Source: Dactylorhiza incarnata (lineage: Eukaryota; Streptophyta; Magnoliopsida; Asparagales; Orchidaceae). Taken from it: DNA of 64,000 bases. The notes beneath the pieces are model-generated. The model saw nothing but the letters and a program-made list of their open reading frames with translations. It did no database searches and was not told where the DNA came from. Position 1 is the stretch's first letter; each line of letters starts with the position of its first letter. The stretch is from NCBI GenBank assembly GCA_033032865.1, contig JAWHQI010000304.1:1959001-2023000 (forward strand). The letters are read 5' to 3'. A program made the translations under genes and the position numbers. Positions 34,121 through 46,039 of this stretch are shown piece after piece.

Positions 34121-34415
34121 TGTTGGGAAAAAACACCCGGGGAACAAAAACACATACAAGAATCGCAGAAAATAGAGAGACAAGAACAAGAAGATTTTAA
34201 CGTGTAAAAACTCCAAATCCAGGGAAAAAACCACGATCCACCCACGCCACAAAAACAACTATGAAGAAATTCCATAGTACAAGCAATACATCTTCACAGA
34301 GAAGCCTCTCACTTCATTACGAACCCTAGGCCAAAAACGGACCTAATATACCCACATCACAGTAAGAGATAGAATTACATAAATACCCCTGGCAAAAATT
34401 TCTTATAATCTAACA
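34121..34415 (-). mobile_element. Solo copia-type LTR (295 bp)
   Basis: Starts TGTTGGGAAAA and ends ATAATCTAACA. Flanks ATATG (34116-34120) and GTATG (34416-34420) match at four of five bases. No internal region adjoins it. Strand is assumed from LTR style only. Confidence 0.65.
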
Positions 34416-35775
34416 GTATGCAACCCCCAGCGAGCTCAGCGCCGAGCTCGACTGGCAAAAGTTGAGACGAGTGTCTAGTACTTCCAAGTAAGGGAGTGAA
34501 TCGTGATCCACAATCTGACAATATGTTGGCCGCTGCATTATGAATGTGTCGGGGTATTTATGAAAGATCACCCTGAAGCAAAAAAAGACTATAGCCAACG
34601 TTTTGATGAAGAAGCTCAAAAAGTGCTACGTGCCTTAATTTTCAAAAATATTATTTATTGTTTTACGTTAATAAGATGTTAAATATATTAGGTATTAATA
34701 TTTATTATAACGGCTTTGTTGTGGTCATCTCTTGTTGAGCGTAAGATTAACCACATGAACTTAAATGTCAAATCATAATTTTATATCCCGAACGTGACAC
34801 TATCCGACGGCGACGACACTCCCGTCACTCGTATTCCCTCAAGTGTACGATTGCAGTCCACGGCCTGCAATCGACCATTGTCATCAACCATTTCCTCAGC
34901 GAATCTAAAAGAGATACTACTATGCATGGTTCTCTTTTTTACAATTTCCACACCTGTCTACTATACAAAATTTATGCAGTATAGATCAAAAAAGACACCT
35001 GAACAAATTCAAGTATTGTACATCAATAAAATTCAAAATAAAGGAAAGTAGAGATGAAGATGAAATCAAATTCAAAGCTCAACTAGATCGAACTACATTA
35101 ATGTATGTGTGTGTGTGTGTGTGCGCTTGTGTGCTTGTGATTGTGTTTGTATATGTGTGTATGTGTGTGTAAATATCAATTCCATCGATTGAATTCTAAT
35201 ATGCAGCCGAACAGTGGAATTACTAATTTCAATTCCTGTGACAGAATTTATGCATTCAGCGGAACAGCAAAATTAGAATTGACTTCAAATCTAATTCCTG
35301 CGTGAATCTGAATTTGGTCAATTCCAATTCCTGCATCTCATTTCTTGTCAAATAAACGGAACTTAGAATCGTTGAATTTTTTGGAGAAATTATTAAAACT
35401 ATTTTGCAATAGATTAAAATGAGTAATGAACTTTTCAACACACAAAAAGAAAAAAGAAGAAGATTGAGATTTGTTAGCAATAAACAATTGAACATAGTGT
35501 GGATTCAGTTTGAAGTGTTTTCTCTTTCTTGTGCCTTCTCACAATGATAATAAGAGAGAGATAGAGTGAGAATTAGGGTTTGAGAAGAATCAAAAGAGAA
35601 AGCAATAATAATGATAGGAAAGAAGTATATATGCTTGTATTTCAGCTTTCTAAGGCATGACAAATGATGTGTTTCTTTGTGCAAATATCTTTGAAAAGGA
35701 AGGTTATCATATTAGAAATCTTTTTCTTTATTCATTTGTTTAAACGGATATAATCATTTTCATAAACTACCATGG
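34416..35775. other. No recognisable gene; GT-rich stretch
   Basis: AT-rich intergenic DNA. A (GT)n-type run lies at about 35106-35170. Short open frames (34794-35051 and others) have no family resemblance I can see. Confidence 0.6.
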
Positions 35776-35799
35776 TTTTATACTAATGCATTTGCAAGC

Positions 35800-36320
35800 T
35801 CCAATCCATTAGCAGATCCTTCGAACATCCCTCAGAAAGTTTTTGAACTAGCCTTGACTCAGGACAAGGTTACAATCTACATTGCTAAAGAAGAGGAAAT
35901 CAATGCTTATCCTCACCGATTTGCTCTAGTTTCTAAATGTTCTTATGGTTGCACGACTATGCCTATTGTTAAGGAACTTCTTACTAACTTTTCCAAGCAA
36001 GTGGAAAGTTTTGTTATCGCTACAATCAATTGCAAAAAATATTATCTTATGATTTACGATCGAGGAAGATCATAAGGTGTATGGTTGAACAGAGTTCTGC
36101 ATGTCACTTGGAAAGATATAACATACATATTTAGATTTTGTAAATGGGTTACATCTTTCTAGATTGATGTCGAGTCGCATGCTGGGTCAGCTTGGATCTT
36201 TGTGGTTGGTCTGCCTTGTCATCGTATTCATTTAGATGTCTTTAAATCGGTAGGTCTACAAATTAGAAATCTTTTAGCTATGTATCTAGCTGCTTTCGAT
36301 CAAGTGCTCTAGAGGAGATA
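35800..36320 (+). pseudogene. LINE ORF1-like fragment (DUF4283-type)
   Basis: The frame 35854-36075 reads KVTIYIAKEEEINAY, RFALVSKCSYG and INCKKYYLMIYDRG. After a TAA it continues with WIFVVGLPCHRIHLDVFKSVG. The order (Leu-rich start, FALVSKC, hydrophobic strand, aromatic block, W-hydrophobic-LPxH) parallels 52300-53060 and the DUF4283 domain of plant L1-type LINE ORF1 proteins, thought to bind element RNA. It has stops, and no endonuclease or reverse transcriptase follows. The assignment is by pattern only. Confidence 0.5.
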
Positions 36321-36546
36321 GGGCTTGAGTTTGTGTTGAAGTGAACATATTTAGATTCTGAAGAAAAAATTAAACACTACAATCAAAGAGTATAATAGTT
36401 TATACGAAATGGTCCTCCGATGTTGTGTTGGACGTTGCAAAAAAATAAGACAGGAAACATGAGTGTCACGTACAAGGTTAAAGGTAACAAACGTCTGTGT
36501 ACATAAGCTTTTATTTGGTCCCCTTTCCGTTGAATAACAAACAAGG

Positions 36547-36747
36547 GTGCTGGGAGAAATCAAGACAAAAAACCCTACTTACTGGATTGGCACGCCGCCG
36601 ACCGATCTCCTCCCCGATGGGAACACAACAATGCCCTACGCTGAGATCATCGACCAAACCCCGAGTATCCATGAGGTGTTGGGGGAAGAGCTTCTAGGTT
36701 TTCGGTCAAGCTGTGTTCATTTTATTTATTTTTGGTACTTAAATTAA
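36547..36747 (+). other. Exon-like open frame of unknown identity
   Basis: Reads KNPTYWIGTPPTDLLPDG and then PYAEIIDQTPSIHEVLGEELLG. Its base composition (about half G+C) stands out from the AT-rich surroundings. A possible acceptor (acaag) precedes 36546. I do not recognise the family. It could be a captured or decayed host exon. The recognisable part ends near 36711. Confidence 0.35.
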
Positions 36748-36986
36748 AAGGAGGGGGAACTTAGGCTAAGTTATTACGACCGGGTAACGGGCGATCAAAA
36801 ATGATAGTGCGCGATCACCAAACTGATTTTTCATGTCCTATAGATTTATAGTTTTTCCTCCTCTTTAATCGCGTATGTTGATTCCTCCAAGCGGCAAATT
36901 AAGCCTCGTTTCACCCGTTTCTAGATCTCGGAACAGAGCCCGATGCTAATAATCTATGGAAACTTAGGGACCGAAATCTAAAAAAA

Positions 36987-37135
36987 GGCAATATTATAAG
37001 CAGTCCTATAACTGCTAAACGCAATCCATTGATAGTCGCAGCCCGATGAATTTAAGTGTATTTAGGACTGTGAATAGCCGTTTTAAATATTTCTATGACT
37101 ACGAATAGTCATTTTAGAACGGCTAATAACAAATA
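36987..37135. mobile_element. Remnant related to the 51549 foldback element
   Basis: GGCAATATTATAAGCAGTCC at 36987 matches the end of the 51549-51967 element (GGCAATGTTATAGGCAGTCC) at 18 of 20 bases. Motifs like 'ggactgtgaatag' follow. The other end is not recognisable. Confidence 0.55.
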
Positions 37136-39410
37136 AAAAGACTTTGATACTAATATCTAAAAACAAATAAATGTTAAGAAAATGAAATTAGGATTTTGCC
37201 GGATAAATGTTTTAAATTATGAGTCAATGAATGCGTGTTGTATTCTTGTAATCATTAGTAAGGATGAAGTCAATGCAAGCCAGCCATCACTTGCAATTGT
37301 ACTGCATAAATATTAATGCTCAATATTAATATATTATACACAAATAAAAAAAAATATTGTCTTACTAGCTTTGCTCTTTGGAGAGGTTTTAGCCATCAAT
37401 CATTGCACAGTAGGTGTTGAAAGTCCTGCATTCGCCAAATTTTGTTTTTTAGAATTGTTATACACAGAGCGAAATCATGAATAAAAAAAATACAATAATT
37501 TGTATATAGATCAAAGCATAACATTAACAAATAAAATAAAAATAGAAAACATTTATTTATGCAATTATAAATATGATTTTATCAGAGCAAACATAGTATT
37601 GAATTTTCTTAATTTAATTAGTGAGTATATATATTTATTTAGAATTCTCCAACATAAATTATTAAATATTATAGACACGCACACATAAAATCTCAAAATA
37701 GATAGAATGATTTAAATAAAAACACTTTGTATGTAGCCAAATTATTACAACATACAAAGAAATTGAAAGGTTGCATACTTTTTAATCTTTAAATTATTAG
37801 TTAGAAATTTGATTTGCGGATAGAGAATCATTAATACAAATAAATGACTAGATATTTGATTTGGTGATAGAAAATTTTTCTCTACATATAAAAATTCTCT
37901 TGCCCTTTTTTTTTTAATTTTATTTTTGAGTAATTTGAGGCTCCGTTTAGCGTGGCTGTGTGTTAACACAGTGGAGATCACGAACGCAGTGATATATTAT
38001 AAACCGCCATTCGTGAACGTCCGGTCACGAACGCAGTGGAGGCCACATCACTATCAATATATATATTAGAATAAATATATGCATAGCTGAGTCAATGTTG
38101 AAATTAATCTCAAGCGACAGGGATACTTAAATTAATTATTTAGATCCAGCTGCTTGAAGAATATTTTGTGAAAGTATAAATGCTCGCGACTATTTAATAC
38201 CTTCTCGATCTGGCTTTGTATTCTCCCTTATTTGCGTCCGCATTTAAAAGTTTGCGCAATTCACAGATTTGACTAAGTTTGGTACACATGCATAATACAT
38301 ATCAAGAGTAGTTCGAGTATGGACTTGTTTCGGTCGGCAGAAATGATAATAGAAGCAGTGGTGGAAAAATCAGTTATTTTGTAGAGTGATGGAAAATATG
38401 TGAAACTGTATAGAGAAGAAATGGATTTTTAGTACTGTTTGATCGAGTTGTATGTTAATAATTTTATTAAAAAATAATATAAATATAAATTAATTAATAT
38501 ATTGCTTAATACATAATAAATTATTTATTGACATTAATACAAAACAGTAATATTCGTTAATAAATATATATAAACATTAATATCAAACAAATAATATACT
38601 TTAATTGATATTAAATATTATATTTACTAATATATTTAAACATTAATACATATTTATACATTAGCAATTTAGCATTAATAGTTATTAATATATTTATATT
38701 ATTTGAGCTGCTTTCTCAGATTTGTTGCAGAAATATATTATTTATGCGGCAAATTTTTTAGTTCGGGACTCAGACCAAAAAAGCATGGTCCGAGTCCCCC
38801 ACAAAAAATGATTTTTATCCCTAAAAAAATGGTTTTTTATAAAATAAATTATAAAATATTAATTATTATTTTTTTATGATTAGTTTAAGATCCAATTTTC
38901 CTATAAAAAATCATTTTTTTTTTTAAAATCCGACCGATATCGCGCCCTTTAAAATCCGGCCGGATTTTTTTTTGGTCTTTTTTTAAATACGAATTTCGCT
39001 GGCGGTTTGATTGAGGATCATACGGTCAAATCTCACCCGGACCATGTTTAAGGTCCGAGTCACGGACGGAAAAATCTCCCTATTTATGGAGGAAAACATT
39101 TGTTGAAGCCGGAAGACATTTATGGAAGAAAGGATATATAATTTTATGAGAATTGAGAAAGCAGCCCCACCGTGACCCTATCCCCTCACAGTCGAAAACT
39201 GCGGCACAACTATTTTCAACTTTGGGCGGTGGGAATAGAGGCGGGCTAAAATATTGTTAATTTGGGGCGAATTTTGGAAAAGCTGCGGTGTGCAACTCCA
39301 AATAATCTAAGCCAAACGGAGCCTAAGTGCTAGCCGTGCGTGGTCATGGCAACACAGATATGATTGCACATTCACGCCTTTCGCCGACACATTTGATCAC
39401 CTCATGTTCA
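37136..39410. other. AT-rich DNA with MITE remnants
   Basis: Mostly AT-rich non-coding sequence. 37940-38050 carries Tourist-like pieces (GGCTCCGTTTAGCG, gaacgcagtg, cattcgtgaacg). 39300-39325 ends with GCCAAACGGAGCC and TAAG, another MITE end. No gene found. Confidence 0.5.
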
Positions 39411-39416
39411 ATTTTA

Positions 39417-39637
39417 CGCTCCGTTTGGCCTGGCTTTTTTGCTTCGGTAAGTTTGGACAAAAACGCCACCATCATAGAATGCATGCTTGGCAAAACAATG
39501 TTCATAACCGCCACCAAGAAAAGAAAACTAGTTTTGAACATAAAAGTGGACGAAGCTCCTTGGTGAGGTCCGGCGTTCACGAACGACGGTTCATAACCAC
39601 CGCGTTCACGACCTTCACCACCATGCCAAACAGAACC
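39417..39637. mobile_element. Tourist-like MITE
   Basis: The left end (c)GCTCCGTTTGGCC and right end ATGCCAAACAGAACC are flanked by TTA at 39414-39416 and 39638-39640. The interior closely matches 9625-9842: 'gtttggacaaaaacgccacc', 'catagaatgcatgc' and 'agaaaagaaaactagttttg'. Confidence 0.8.

Positions 39638-39640
<3 letters not shown>

Positions 39641-39674
<34 letters not shown>
39641..39674. repeat. (AT)n microsatellite
   Basis: About 17 AT units directly after the MITE. Confidence 0.9.
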
Positions 39675-39677
<3 letters not shown>

Positions 39678-39827
39678 AAATGACTCAAACCTCCATGAGA
39701 GTTAGCATAATTAATTGCTGGTCGCACTTCTCTATCTTTTGAAATTACAATAACCTCCTCTGTAAGTTATGTACATTTCATAACATGCATGCACAAAATC
39801 TCCCATGGCACTTTCCCGCTAATAAAT

Positions 39828-42800
39828 TGTCACAACCCGCATTTTCCCAAGAATATAATACATATTATCAGAGCAAGGGAAAAATACGCGTCATGATGCC
39901 ACGCCTGCAGGAGACGGCTACAGACGCTCAGGCAAACACTCCTTACGATAAATTTATTAAAAAAAACATATATGTGTTTATATTAAAAGAGAAATTTTCA
40001 TTTTAACTTAAGACCGCGTCCCTCGGTCCAGTGGATCATCTAGTCCACAAGTAGAAAACTATATATACGCAGCGGAAAATAGATTTGTTTTTAGCCTACA
40101 TGAGCATGAAGATGAACATCCCAGAAATGATATGCATATATCTAGGTTTAGTATAGTAAGAAAAGATTTTCTACGATCTTCAAAGTACGTGACATTTATT
40201 TAAAACCATGATATGCAAGAATGACATTTCTATACCAAGAAGTAACTAATGCATCCTAGCATAAAGCTTCCCAGAGAGCAAGTAGGTAAACAACCTGAAA
40301 GTAACAGCAAAACAACTAGCAAGTAAACTAGCTCAAGAAGAGATTCATACGGGCGTCAACAACTGACACGAACCCGCAGGAAAGAAGGAAAAACAACCAA
40401 AGGAACTGCCCCTTACCTACTAGAGAGGAAGGGCCTCTACAGGACAACTAAACGACGCCGCTATAACTCCTGCGGCAGCTAAAAACCTGAACCTGAGACA
40501 TTCATAAGAAAAGAATGCCTCAACCCAAAAGGGTGCAAGAAAACCAAGATTAGCAGCAATTAGTAATAAAGGAGTACAGAAAGAAGAACTAAGCAGGTAA
40601 ACATCAATAATCTAACCACAACACGAGCCAGCACAAACGAGTGCACTCGGTAGGAGGAAAAGAAAAGCCTGCACTGAAAGGTAATAGCCAAAGCAATCAT
40701 GACCAACCACGTGTCCGTCCCTGTGACTCAGAGGTGATGATTATACATATAATATATCATAATACCATACATAAGCATATAAGCTTAATAAAACTTGAGA
40801 CTGATCAGCTCGAGGGAAAAGCGTCCCCCAAAAGAAGGCACTTCGACGGTAGTATCTTCCACCAACGCCCTTTGCCCAAAACCGGGTGGTGGTCCTTCAT
40901 CCACTGCCACCCAAAAATCACATCAGGAGTGCTGCGGCGGTGACTCCAATCCACCCAAACCAACAGTCCAAAAGAGGCACTGTGGCGGTGACTTTAAGCT
41001 CACACGCTCAACAGACTCACAATTAGCACCTGTAGCAGGGGTGCACAATCATATATATAGGTATATGTATATGTATAAGTATATAAACCAACCTCAGTGT
41101 GGGACACCTGAGAACACTCAGAACATTGGACTACGAAGATCATGGAGATCAAGAACCACTCACCGAAACTATCCCGGGGAATTAGGCAACAAGCATACTT
41201 AGCTCATAAATCCAACGGAACACCAGGAGGAGTGTCAAACCAGGAGAACATGATAACAAATGGTTTAGCCATATTTCAAAACGAGAGAATCAGGAAACAC
41301 CGGATTCAGAAATAAATCAATAGATTAATATTTAACTTACAACAAGGTCGATGATTTTAACAAGACGACACTCTGCAAGGCTTGGTGTCGAAACAAGACG
41401 AAGGTAACTTAACACAAAGGCCAAACACCAGTACAACACTCAAAGGTCAAAAGAAAACGCTTGGTGAGTCCAAACTTGACTCCCAACAAATTTCTCATAA
41501 TAGTACGATGAATAAGGCACGACAAGCACCACAAATGAACACTGACCAAATATAGGGCAACTCAAGGATAGAGCATAGCTTTATCAAGATTCTCAGCCAA
41601 GGGGACTTACAAGGTTTGATAACAACGTTTAAGATACCCGGGAACACCCGGCAGAAGAACATATAGATATATGAGGAAACAATTCGGAATGAGCGATGAA
41701 ATTGACAGGAGACTCAACAGGAGCCGACGGGAGAAGACTTATATCAAGTCGACGAGGAGGACTGATTTCAAAGATGACTAGGAGACTTCACTTCAAAGTC
41801 GACGGGGAACTTCATAGAAGAAGAAATAGTTGCACAATCATAGGGTGAGTGAACCTTTCTAAACCTAGGGAAATCTTATCAGACTACCTGGTAGCGTAAC
41901 CAAACAGGCATAGAAGCTACCCAGGTTCCAAGGGGGATGACAGCAGGGATCAAGAACCTAGAACACCGAACAAGACCCAAAAAGGTGAAACACAACTGCC
42001 GTTAACCAGTTGGAAATATATTCATATTATTAATGAACAGATCTTAGCGGGGTTGCATCACAGTTAGAGTGTTGATGTTGATCTATAGGGGTGACTTAAG
42101 ACTCTTTATTAAGGGTTGTCAAAGGAGAAGAAAAATATGAATTATGAGACTACAAGTGAACCCAAAGTGGCATAAGGTAATCATCAACACAGCAAGGAAA
42201 TAAAATGTAGGAGTAAATCTGGTTGGCCAGCTTCAAGGAAACACAGCAGCAACACTGAAGTGGTAAGGGGTAAGGGCAATACAAAGCAACCGGCTCAACA
42301 ATTTCTCAACAATACTCCCCTAAACATCATGAATATAACAACCACTTTAATGTAAGATATCATTCTTAGACATACAAATGAAAATCAGATCTACCAGCCA
42401 ACCATCACACTCAATTTCATGCAACAATACCCAAAATTTAAGGGAAATAACAGCCGGTCGGCCAAACCAAAGCCTCATAGATGACCACAAAGCTTGGCCC
42501 AGATCTCAACAACAATTTTCAACTGGAAAGAGGAATCAAAATAGAAACAGCACAAAGTGCTACCAACAAGAAATCCCCTCCCCAAACCAAAAAACATCAC
42601 AAAGAGACAACAACTAACCATCTCAAATTTCCAACAAACGACGAGTGCAGAGACTGACAAGTGCAGGTTTTAGCCGAGAATGATTAGAAACGGCAAAATG
42701 AACCAAGCAAGCAACCCCACCAAGACAGGAGTCCAGGATTCAATAGCATAGATTCCGAAATTCTGCTAGCACATCTATATATACATACCCCAAATTAGCT

Positions 42801-43913
42801 AAGACCAGCTCGGGATTTGATAGCATAAACCAGGAAGTTTTGATAACAAAAGCTAGAGAATTTGCTACCAAAATTCCAAAATAGATCTGACAACATAATC
42901 TGGGAATTTTGCTAACATAACATCCAGAATTTTTTTGATAGCATGAGCTAGGAAAGCTACTAGTATAATTCTCCAAAATAAATAGGCTAACAGGAACTAG
43001 GAAAAGGAAACAAAAAAAAATAACTGCTAGCATAACCCCAAAAAAATCTGTTAACAGGAACTAGGTAAAAAAATGCCAACATAAGCACCCAAAAATCAGG
43101 TCACCGGAACTAGGAAAGCTGCTAGCATACGCTCCAAATCAGGGCCATGATCGGTAAAGAGACAGAAAAGAGATGAAGGGGAGGAGGAAGAGTTTTCTTG
43201 CCTCAACAACGGCGACCCGCCGGATCGCGGCGAGCACGGAAGGAGCCGCCCGGATCCTTAGCCCCGACGACGAAGACCAGCCCCGACGACCGCGATCCCA
43301 CCTCCTCCGACAGCTCCGGCGTCGCTCTACACCGATCCGACGCAAACCCTAGCTTCGCGACTCGCCGGCTTCACGGGAGGGTTGGGGGGTTATCAGGAAG
43401 GAGCGAATGAAAAAGAATGGCTGGGGAAGGGGGTTTTGTTATAAATATAAATGTAAGATTATTTTATAATAATATTAATATTATTATTATTATATAATCA
43501 CTAAAAATTAAACGAACTCCGAACCTAACGAAACTTTCGCCTAAGGTGAACAGCGGCGCTACGAATCCAACGGTGAAGACAAAATCAAAATCCGACGTGT
43601 CGTTCTCGAGATAAAATGACCGATGTTTACGCTAAACGTAAACCATACAAAACTTCAAACGCGCACCGAGACTCCAAAAACGATCGGATCGCGACGAAAC
43701 TTGACGGGCAAGTCTAAAATTAAACAACTTAATTTCCTATCGTAAAATTTTCCAATTTCGGTAAATTTTCAAAATTTTGTCGGCTTGACCAAACAGACAC
43801 GAGAACGCACTAACAGTGATGCGTCTTTAACTCTGCACTAGCGTAACGCCCTTTCGTCATTATTACGACAATTAAAACAATTAAAATAATCGTCGAAAAT
43901 CAGGGGCGTTACA
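39828..43913 (-). repeat. 3' LTR of the LARD-like element (4,086 bp)
   Basis: Small open frames in it (for example 40641-40943 and 40795-41202) recur in the other LTR and have no known family. 'cggcggtgactccaa'-type motifs repeat near 40930-41000. A G+C-rich patch (43190-43400) lies about 0.5-0.7 kb from the minus-strand LTR start. Confidence 0.95.
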
Positions 43914-46039
43914 GTCACTCCCCCTAAAAAGAAGTTTCGTCCCGAAACTTAGAACGCAAAACGAATCTAGAGGCTAGGAAAGATAGACTGAGATTCGATG
44001 GATAGGAACGCTACCCGAAGAGGCCTAGGAGAACAGCTGAGGATAAGATCCTCACTCATCATTGACTCTTACGTCCCCAGAATACAGACAAACGTCTCGA
44101 CAAAGGAAGGATTAGGCTGCAATAGAGACACTGAGCTAGGGGCATGACAAACAAAAGCACAAACTTTCACCACTGGCTCACTTGAAACACATCGTGAAAA
44201 CCAGGGAAAGAAGCATGCAAATACAGCCTAACAACAGACACTCTGATGCACTCACTCTGGCGTCAGAGAAACTATCTAGAAAACCATGCCCCCAACTACG
44301 AGCTCTAAATTAGCATTCTGCCAATTGCAAATTTCTCATAACGCATCTGAGCCAACAGTAGCTCCTCACGGATAAGCGAAACCGCGACACTCAAATCCAC
44401 CAAAGCTTCCAAAATCTGCCTCAAATCGCCGGCAAGCACAACATTCAGATACAAACCTTGTCACGCCATCTAGTACTTCCAAACACCGACCCATCTCTCT
44501 AAACCACAGCACATTTCTTTTGGAATCCAAATGGTAGGCATACTAGAACTTTACGCTTCACCACAAATCCTTGCCCGAATATTTCCAATAGCGGGAATAC
44601 AATATTTACTTCTAAAATTCTACATGATCAATTTTTTTTTCTCAGAGAAGTCCGGAAAATCTTTGCATTAGACTTAACCCCGAATGAAACGCAATTCCAA
44701 TTTATGAAAGGCTCTCCCAACACTAAGCTGGTCAACAATAATATTGCTTCCAACAGTTGCCAATGAAATTCTCTCTGCCAGCTACTACACTAAAACACTA
44801 ATGATGAGTGTAGGGTAATTCTTCCTATAAAATTTTAAATTCCATGAACCATTCGCAAGCACAATCCTTGTCTACGTCAGAACAGAACACCCAAACCATG
44901 ATCAAAATTCACGACAAGGTCTTCTAAATCCAACACTTCCAAATCAACCTAAGTGATAAAAACCACTTAGAAGGGAATATAAAACTAAGGGGATCAACTA
45001 AACGATCAACAACCTAACGATGACCGCCTGCGAAGCTCTATAGCCAAAACATCGAGTAAAACTCAAATCGAAAAGAAGGCACGTTCAACATCCTCTACCT
45101 TAACTCGCACATAATTGTGATAACAAAAATCTAAATCCACATCTGCAAGCCAACGAATAAACTAGGTCAAAACCTTAACTTGAAAACACTTGGGCAGAAA
45201 AAACTGCGCTTGTATCACAACCATTTGCCTTAACAACGCCTCGATACTCTGACGCAACTCCTTAGTAACCGCCTCACTAAGCGCACCTAAGGGTTCACCC
45301 TCTAGCCGGAGAGCCGACTCCGACGCACGACGCTCTGGAGTCATCGACTGCAATTACGAACGAACACATCACTACACTTAGCTTAAGACGCAACAGCTAC
45401 GAACTAGAATTTCCTAACTCGATACAGATCGAAAAAGAGTAGATACTTGCTCTTGCTGTTACCTTGCTCTGGGAATTTATGAAATGATGTTATGCTAAAC
45501 TTAGGATGATACACCCTCATCCTATCAACTTATGTGCATATAAAATAATGCATGAATGCCAAATTTTATTCCAAATCATGTGTGTACGAGCGTCATCATG
45601 TATGTCTTTAGCTTGGCACGTATGCTAATGCTATGTTATGATGTATATGCAGTGCTATGCAATCTAAAAAGGCCTTAATGCATGCTATGAGCGGCGTACA
45701 CATGCGATCTTATGCATCTCATACTACATATTATCGCATGCAACGAAAAAGAAAATCTAATGGACACGCATGCGACCTACGTTATGCATCCCATACTACA
45801 TAACAGTCGTATGTTGTCACCTATGAGGATCCATATACAAACACATATTATGCATCCCATACTACATAATATGCCCCGTATACTTCTTATCATGCTATGA
45901 GTGTAGTGTTCATGCTTCAGCCAAGACATACTGATGACCCTTCGGTGCGTGTATGCAATGAATGACGATTCTCACCAGGCGGTTAACCGGGCCAACCAGA
46001 CTATCCCAGCAACCCGGCTAACCTAGCTCTGATACCAAC
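43914..46039 (-). other. Internal region of the LARD-like element
   Basis: Non-coding apart from a 63-codon minus frame (45162-45353: ERRASESALRLEG, ELRQSIEALLRQM). It could be a relic of a gag start, since it is downstream of the primer-binding site. A 20-bp motif, TATGCATCCCATACTACATA, occurs three times with slight changes (45711, 45783, 45849). Confidence 0.7.
46026..46037 (-). other. Primer-binding site of the LARD-like element
   Basis: Minus strand TGGTATCAGAGC, two bases from the LTR end, complementary to initiator-Met tRNA. Confidence 0.9.
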
